A model generated the notes under the pieces. That model was given only the letters and a program-made list of their open reading frames with translations, was not told where the DNA came from and searched no databases. A DNA stretch of 64,000 bases from Chryseobacterium aurantiacum (lineage in GTDB: Bacteria > Bacteroidota > Bacteroidia > Flavobacteriales > Weeksellaceae): the NCBI RefSeq assembly GCF_003020585.1, contig NZ_PXUE01000001.1, forward strand, positions 124,001-188,000, read 5' to 3'. Both the position numbers and the translations under genes were made by a program. Shown one piece after another: positions 60,914-64,000 of the stretch (its first letter is position 1; each line of letters opens with the position of its first letter).

Positions 60914-60986
60914 GCGGAAGTAGCTCAGTTGGTAGAGCGTCAGCCTTCCAAGCTGAATGTCGCGGGTTCGACCCCCGTCTTCCGCT
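60914..60986 (+). tRNA. tRNA-Gly (TCC), copy 2
   Basis: Identical to the copy at 60490-60562, with anticodon TCC. Confidence 0.95.
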
Positions 60987-60990
60987 CAAT

Positions 60991-61020
60991 AAAAATCACG
61001 CTATTCAGTGTGATTTTTTT
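60991..61020 (+). terminator. Terminator after the second tRNA cassette
   Basis: AAAATCAC pairs with GTGATTTT, with a further CT/AG helix, then T residues. Confidence 0.82.
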
Positions 61021-61027
61021 AATTAAT

Positions 61028-61099
61028 GCCGACTTAGCTCAGCGGTAGAGTGCTTCCTTGGTAAGGAAGAGGTCACGGGTTCAAGTCCCGTAGTTGGCT
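61028..61099 (+). tRNA. tRNA-Thr (GGT)
   Basis: GCCGACT pairs with AGTTGGC (one G-T pair); anticodon loop TTGGTAA gives GGT; T-loop TTCAAGT; discriminator T. It sits 7 nt after the previous terminator, so it may depend on read-through or its own weak promoter. Confidence 0.95.
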
Positions 61100-61107
61100 C
61101 TCGAAGC

Positions 61108-61135
61108 TCCCGAATTTCTTTCGGGAATTTTTTTT
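61108..61135 (+). terminator. Terminator after tRNA-Thr (GGT)
   Basis: TCCCGAA pairs with TTCGGGA around TTTCT and is followed by an A-A-T8 tract. Confidence 0.85.
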
Positions 61136-61311
61136 GCCCAAAATTTACAAGGTATCCCTATAGGAGAGATCAAATGCATCATTCAATTTTCAATAAAATC
61201 CTTTGTACCGCTCCTGCCTTTATCCATATTATATCTAAAAACTTTTTCCCTGAGACTAATAAAAAGAAGAATCCTAAAAATTTTCGTTAAATTCGTGTAA
61301 AATAATTTTTG

Positions 61312-61992
61312 ATGAATATTCTTTTATTAGAAGATGATCTCATTCTTTCTGCAGAACTTTGCAGATTTTTAGAATCAAATAATTTTGTCTGTGATAAAAT
61401 ATATGACGGAGAAACATTTCTTCGCCAGATTAAAAGTAAGACCTATGATCTGTATTTGCTGGACATCAATGTTCCCAAAATAAACGGACTGGATGTCTGC
61501 CAGACCATTCGTTCTTTTGATAAAAATACCCCCATCATTATTATCTCTGCCTATGGAGATCTTTCCGATAAAAAGGATGCTTTTACCAGACTTGCGGATG
61601 ATTATCTGGTGAAACCTTTTCAATTTGAAGAGTTGCTTTTAAGGATAAATTCTTTGCTAAGAAGAAAAATGCCGTCAGATACCTCCGATCAGGATATTTT
61701 GAGAGTGGATGACCTTATTATCAATAAAACGGAACAGAAGGTTTACCGCGGTGGAATCGAAATTACGCTTACCCTGAAAGAATTTCAGCTATTGGTTTAT
61801 CTTGCAGAAGCGCAGGGTAGAACTGTATCCAAACAACAGATCACGGAACATGTCTGGGAGCATAATTTCAACACAAACACAAATACCGTAGAAGTTTATA
61901 TCAATTTCTTAAGAAAGAAGATTGATAAGGATTTTAAAATAAAGTTAATCCATACCCGCTCAGGGTTCGGATATTACCTAAGCCCATTATAG
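61312..61992 (+). CDS. OmpR-family response regulator
   Basis: The 226-residue regulator has a receiver domain (1-118; acidic pocket LEDD, phospho-acceptor Asp51 in LYLLDINVP, Lys in YLVKPFQFEELL) and a C-terminal winged-helix DNA-binding domain (EITLTLKEFQLLVYLAEAQGR to RSGFGYYL). I start at ATG 61312; the TTG three bases earlier is unlikely. The partner kinase follows after 4 nt, and a TolC-type gene lies downstream, so the pair probably controls an efflux system (inference). Confidence 0.94.
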   Translation: MNILLLEDDLILSAELCRFLESNNFVCDKIYDGETFLRQIKSKTYDLYLLDINVPKINGLDVCQTIRSFDKNTPIIIISAYGDLSDKKDAFTRLADDYLVKPFQFEELLLRINSLLRRKMPSDTSDQDILRVDDLIINKTEQKVYRGGIEITLTLKEFQLLVYLAEAQGRTVSKQQITEHVWEHNFNTNTNTVEVYINFLRKKIDKDFKIKLIHTRSGFGYYLSPL

Positions 61993-61996
61993 ATCA

Positions 61997-63361
61997 ATGT
62001 CTTTAAAAAGAAAGATAGCCTTAACGATCAGTATCGCCTTTTCATTGCTTTTTGGAATGGTGATGGCGGTTATTTATTTATCTTTCAATGATTTTAGAAG
62101 AGATGAATTTAAGGAAAGGTTCAGGCAACGATTAGAGTTTACCACTCATTTTATCTCAAAGTCCAAGGATTTTGAAGAAGAAGCTCCTATTTTTTTCAAT
62201 GAAAATTCAGATAATATCCTTTTGAATGAAAAGATTTTAATCTTTAATGAACAAAAAGAACTTATCTATAGTACTATTAAGGATCGCAATGTTACCTGGG
62301 ATAGTGCCATGCTGAAAGAGCTTGATAAAAAGAAGATTATTTACACTGAAAAAACCGTTCCGGAGATTTATGCCGCACTTAGGAATATTAATGGTGAAAA
62401 TTATTATATCCTTACAAGTGCCCTTGACACCAATGGAAAGTCGAAATTAAGCTATCTTAAATATCTTTTGATCACAGCTTATGTAATGAGTACACTTCTT
62501 ATTGGTTTTTTCAGCTATTATTTCGTTGAAAAATTTTTAAGACCCCTGGAAGATCTGAATAAGGAAATATCAGAAGTTACGGCTCATAAACTAACCACTC
62601 AGATTCCTGTTCAGCACTCCAGTGATGAGATCAGTGTTTTGGCAAAATCATTTAATACCATGATTGGAAGGCTGGATGATGTATTTCAGTCTCAGAAAGA
62701 CTTTACAGCCAGTGCATCACATGAAATCAGAACTCCTATTACAAGAATGGCCTTTCAGCTAGAAAATCTGATTAAGTTTGAAGAACATTCTCCAGAAACG
62801 CTTTCCTCCCTGCAGCAAATACAACGGGACGTTTACCAATTGTCTGACTTAACCAACTCATTATTGCTTCTCACAAAATTTGATAAAGAAAATATTCAGA
62901 GTATTTATGAAGAAGTAAGAATTGATGAAGTTATTTTCGAAGCCTTTGATGGAGTTGAAAAAAGCTATCCGGATCTCAAACTGGATTTCCTCATCACTGA
63001 AGATACCTCGGAGAATGCCTATCTGACCATAGCAGGGATTCAGTCATTATTGGTGATTGTCTTTATCAATTTATTTAAAAACGCGGCAGTATATTCCAAT
63101 AATACCCAGGTAAAGGTTCTTATTACAGAGACCAATGAGAACCTTAGTGTTGACGTAATATCCCATGGCGATACTATTTCCGAAGAAGAGCAGACGAAGC
63201 TATTCGAAGCCTTTACCCGTGGAAATAATGCTCAAAATATAGCCGGATCCGGTCTGGGACTTAGAATTGTCAAAAGAATTCTGGAATATCATGATGCGGA
63301 GATCATCTATTCTTCTCCTTCCGAATACATGAATAAATTCACTATAATTTTCAAGAAATAA
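61997..63361 (+). CDS. Sensor histidine kinase
   Basis: The 454-residue inner-membrane kinase has two transmembrane helices (about 9-30 and 152-172) around a periplasmic sensor region, then a HAMP domain (FLRPLEDLNKEISEVTAHKL), a HisKA domain with the phosphorylated His in SASHEIRTPITRM, and a HATPase_c domain with the N box (NLFKNAAVYSNN), and a G box (AGSGLGLRIVKRIL). It pairs with the response regulator encoded 4 nt upstream. The signal is unknown. Confidence 0.94.
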   Translation: MSLKRKIALTISIAFSLLFGMVMAVIYLSFNDFRRDEFKERFRQRLEFTTHFISKSKDFEEEAPIFFNENSDNILLNEKILIFNEQKELIYSTIKDRNVTWDSAMLKELDKKKIIYTEKTVPEIYAALRNINGENYYILTSALDTNGKSKLSYLKYLLITAYVMSTLLIGFFSYYFVEKFLRPLEDLNKEISEVTAHKLTTQIPVQHSSDEISVLAKSFNTMIGRLDDVFQSQKDFTASASHEIRTPITRMAFQLENLIKFEEHSPETLSSLQQIQRDVYQLSDLTNSLLLLTKFDKENIQSIYEEVRIDEVIFEAFDGVEKSYPDLKLDFLITEDTSENAYLTIAGIQSLLVIVFINLFKNAAVYSNNTQVKVLITETNENLSVDVISHGDTISEEEQTKLFEAFTRGNNAQNIAGSGLGLRIVKRILEYHDAEIIYSSPSEYMNKFTIIFKK

Positions 63362-63581
63362 ATTCTTTTCATTGTTGTTCTCAAAAGTCAGAGTTGTTTT
63401 TTGTTAAACAACAGATTGAACTTCAGAAAAAACTCAAAGGTTGGAGAATAAAATATTTCTTCTTATTGTACTAAACCTATTTGAAAATAGTCTGTTTAAG
63501 GCGATTTTAATATTTTTTTAAGCCTCATTTAAGTTTCTTTTAATCGTATCCAAGCAATTTTGTAATTTAAAAATAAAAATA

Positions 63582-64000
63582 ATGAACAGAATTGCAGTGC
63601 TGTGTCTTGCCGTTTCCTCATTCATGGCGGCACAACAGCAAATGTCTCTTTTGGATTGCGAAGAAGCCTTTCAAAAGAACAACCTCCAGCTGCTCGCCGA
63701 ACAATACAACATCAATATGGCAGATGCTGATATTCTACAGGCCAAAATCTGGGAACTCCCACAACTAAGCGGGCAGTTCAATGCTTACAATCCACAAGGC
63801 AAAAAGTTTTTTGATGTAGGGCATTCCAAAGGAGCAGGAATCACTCAATTAATTTATATGGGTGGTAAAAAGAAAAATGAAATTGCCTTTGCAAAATCTA
63901 ATAAAGAATTAGCACAGCTTCAGTTTTCACAACTTCTTGTTGATTTAAGAGCTCAACTACGTGCCGCGTACTTCAATCTTTACTACGAAAGACTCAAACT
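63582..64000 (+). CDS. TolC-family outer membrane efflux protein, 3' end outside window
   Basis: The first 139 residues are visible: a signal peptide (about 1-19, SSFMAAQ), then helical-barrel sequence (MSLLDCEEAFQKNNLQLLAE) with the typical N-terminal TolC pattern and LIYMGGKKKNEI. TolC proteins form the outer-membrane channel of tripartite efflux pumps. The frame is open to the window edge. The two-component genes upstream suggest a regulated metal or drug efflux operon. Confidence 0.88.
   Translation, partial: MNRIAVLCLAVSSFMAAQQQMSLLDCEEAFQKNNLQLLAEQYNINMADADILQAKIWELPQLSGQFNAYNPQGKKFFDVGHSKGAGITQLIYMGGKKKNEIAFAKSNKELAQLQFSQLLVDLRAQLRAAYFNLYYERLK

Larger units (their letters stand above)
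60229..60986. repeat. Tandem duplication of a Thr-Tyr-Gly tRNA cassette
   Basis: Corresponding tRNAs start 423-425 nt apart. The tRNAs are identical and the Tyr-Gly spacer is nearly so (the Gly promoter is duplicated too), while the spacers before Tyr and after Gly have diverged. Confidence 0.9.

Noticed and set aside
61094-61300. 68-residue frame after tRNA-Thr (GGT)
   Set aside because: It begins within the tRNA, runs through the terminator and has no recognisable features.

Overview
The window is AT-rich chromosomal DNA from a Bacteroidota bacterium of the Flavobacteriia, most likely Chryseobacterium or a close relative. The evidence is the gene families (DUF2480, DUF6452/DUF6048, the IPExxxVDY protein, type IX secretion C-terminal domains, Thx), the near absence of Shine-Dalgarno sequences, and the many Bacteroidota-type promoters (a TAnnTTTG -7 box with a TTG about 19-20 bp upstream). 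Genus is inferred from sequence character, not from a search.

Layout. 1-9.8 kb: end of a DUF1573 gene, yajC, an SDR, an MscS channel, a Crp/Fnr regulator, purA, aspS, an ankyrin protein, a MATE exporter and the tiny ribosomal protein Thx. 9.8-24.8 kb: DUF937, DUF2480 and DUF2723 genes, lpxB, a GH99-like hydrolase, comEC, sdhCAB, a thioredoxin-fold lipoprotein, rlmD and the DUF6452/DUF6048 pair. 24.9-33 kb: a lipoprotein and two large type IX-secreted proteins (an M43 metalloprotease and a 1725-residue FN3/GEVED protein). 33-45 kb: coaE, an MBL hydrolase, a PaiB-like protein, ruvB, hutI, hutG, an aldehyde dehydrogenase, and the pyk / IPExxxVDY / rnc / fabF / acpP operon. 57.8-64 kb: ssrA (tmRNA), rpsU, a Xer recombinase, hpf, seven tRNA genes (a Thr-Tyr-Gly cassette in tandem duplicate plus Thr-GGT), a two-component system and the start of a TolC-type gene.

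Between acpP and ssrA lies a 12.3-kb genomic island (45515-57851) inserted in the 3' end of ssrA. A 22-bp direct repeat marks the two ends. The original ssrA terminator appears stranded at the far end, and paired 11-bp-period ACCGTACA repeats (candidate integrase arm sites) lie just inside both ends. The island carries a tyrosine integrase, an excisionase-like HTH protein, a possible replication protein, a non-coding region with a large nested stem-loop that has a competing alternative fold, a secreted-protein operon (two transglutaminase-like proteins, a short Rhs-core toxin with a Tox-REase-7-like nuclease end, and a probable immunity protein), and a tightly overlapping three-gene unit (helical protein, DUF4935-type PIN nuclease, HExxH protein) that is the best candidate for an undescribed defence or toxin system.

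A second notable signal is regulatory. Three promoters (Crp/Fnr gene, purA, MATE exporter) each carry a near-perfect TTGTCA-AA-TGACAA palindrome whose centre lies exactly 29.5 bp upstream of the first base of the -7 box. This predicts a small local Crp/Fnr regulon activated from about -42.
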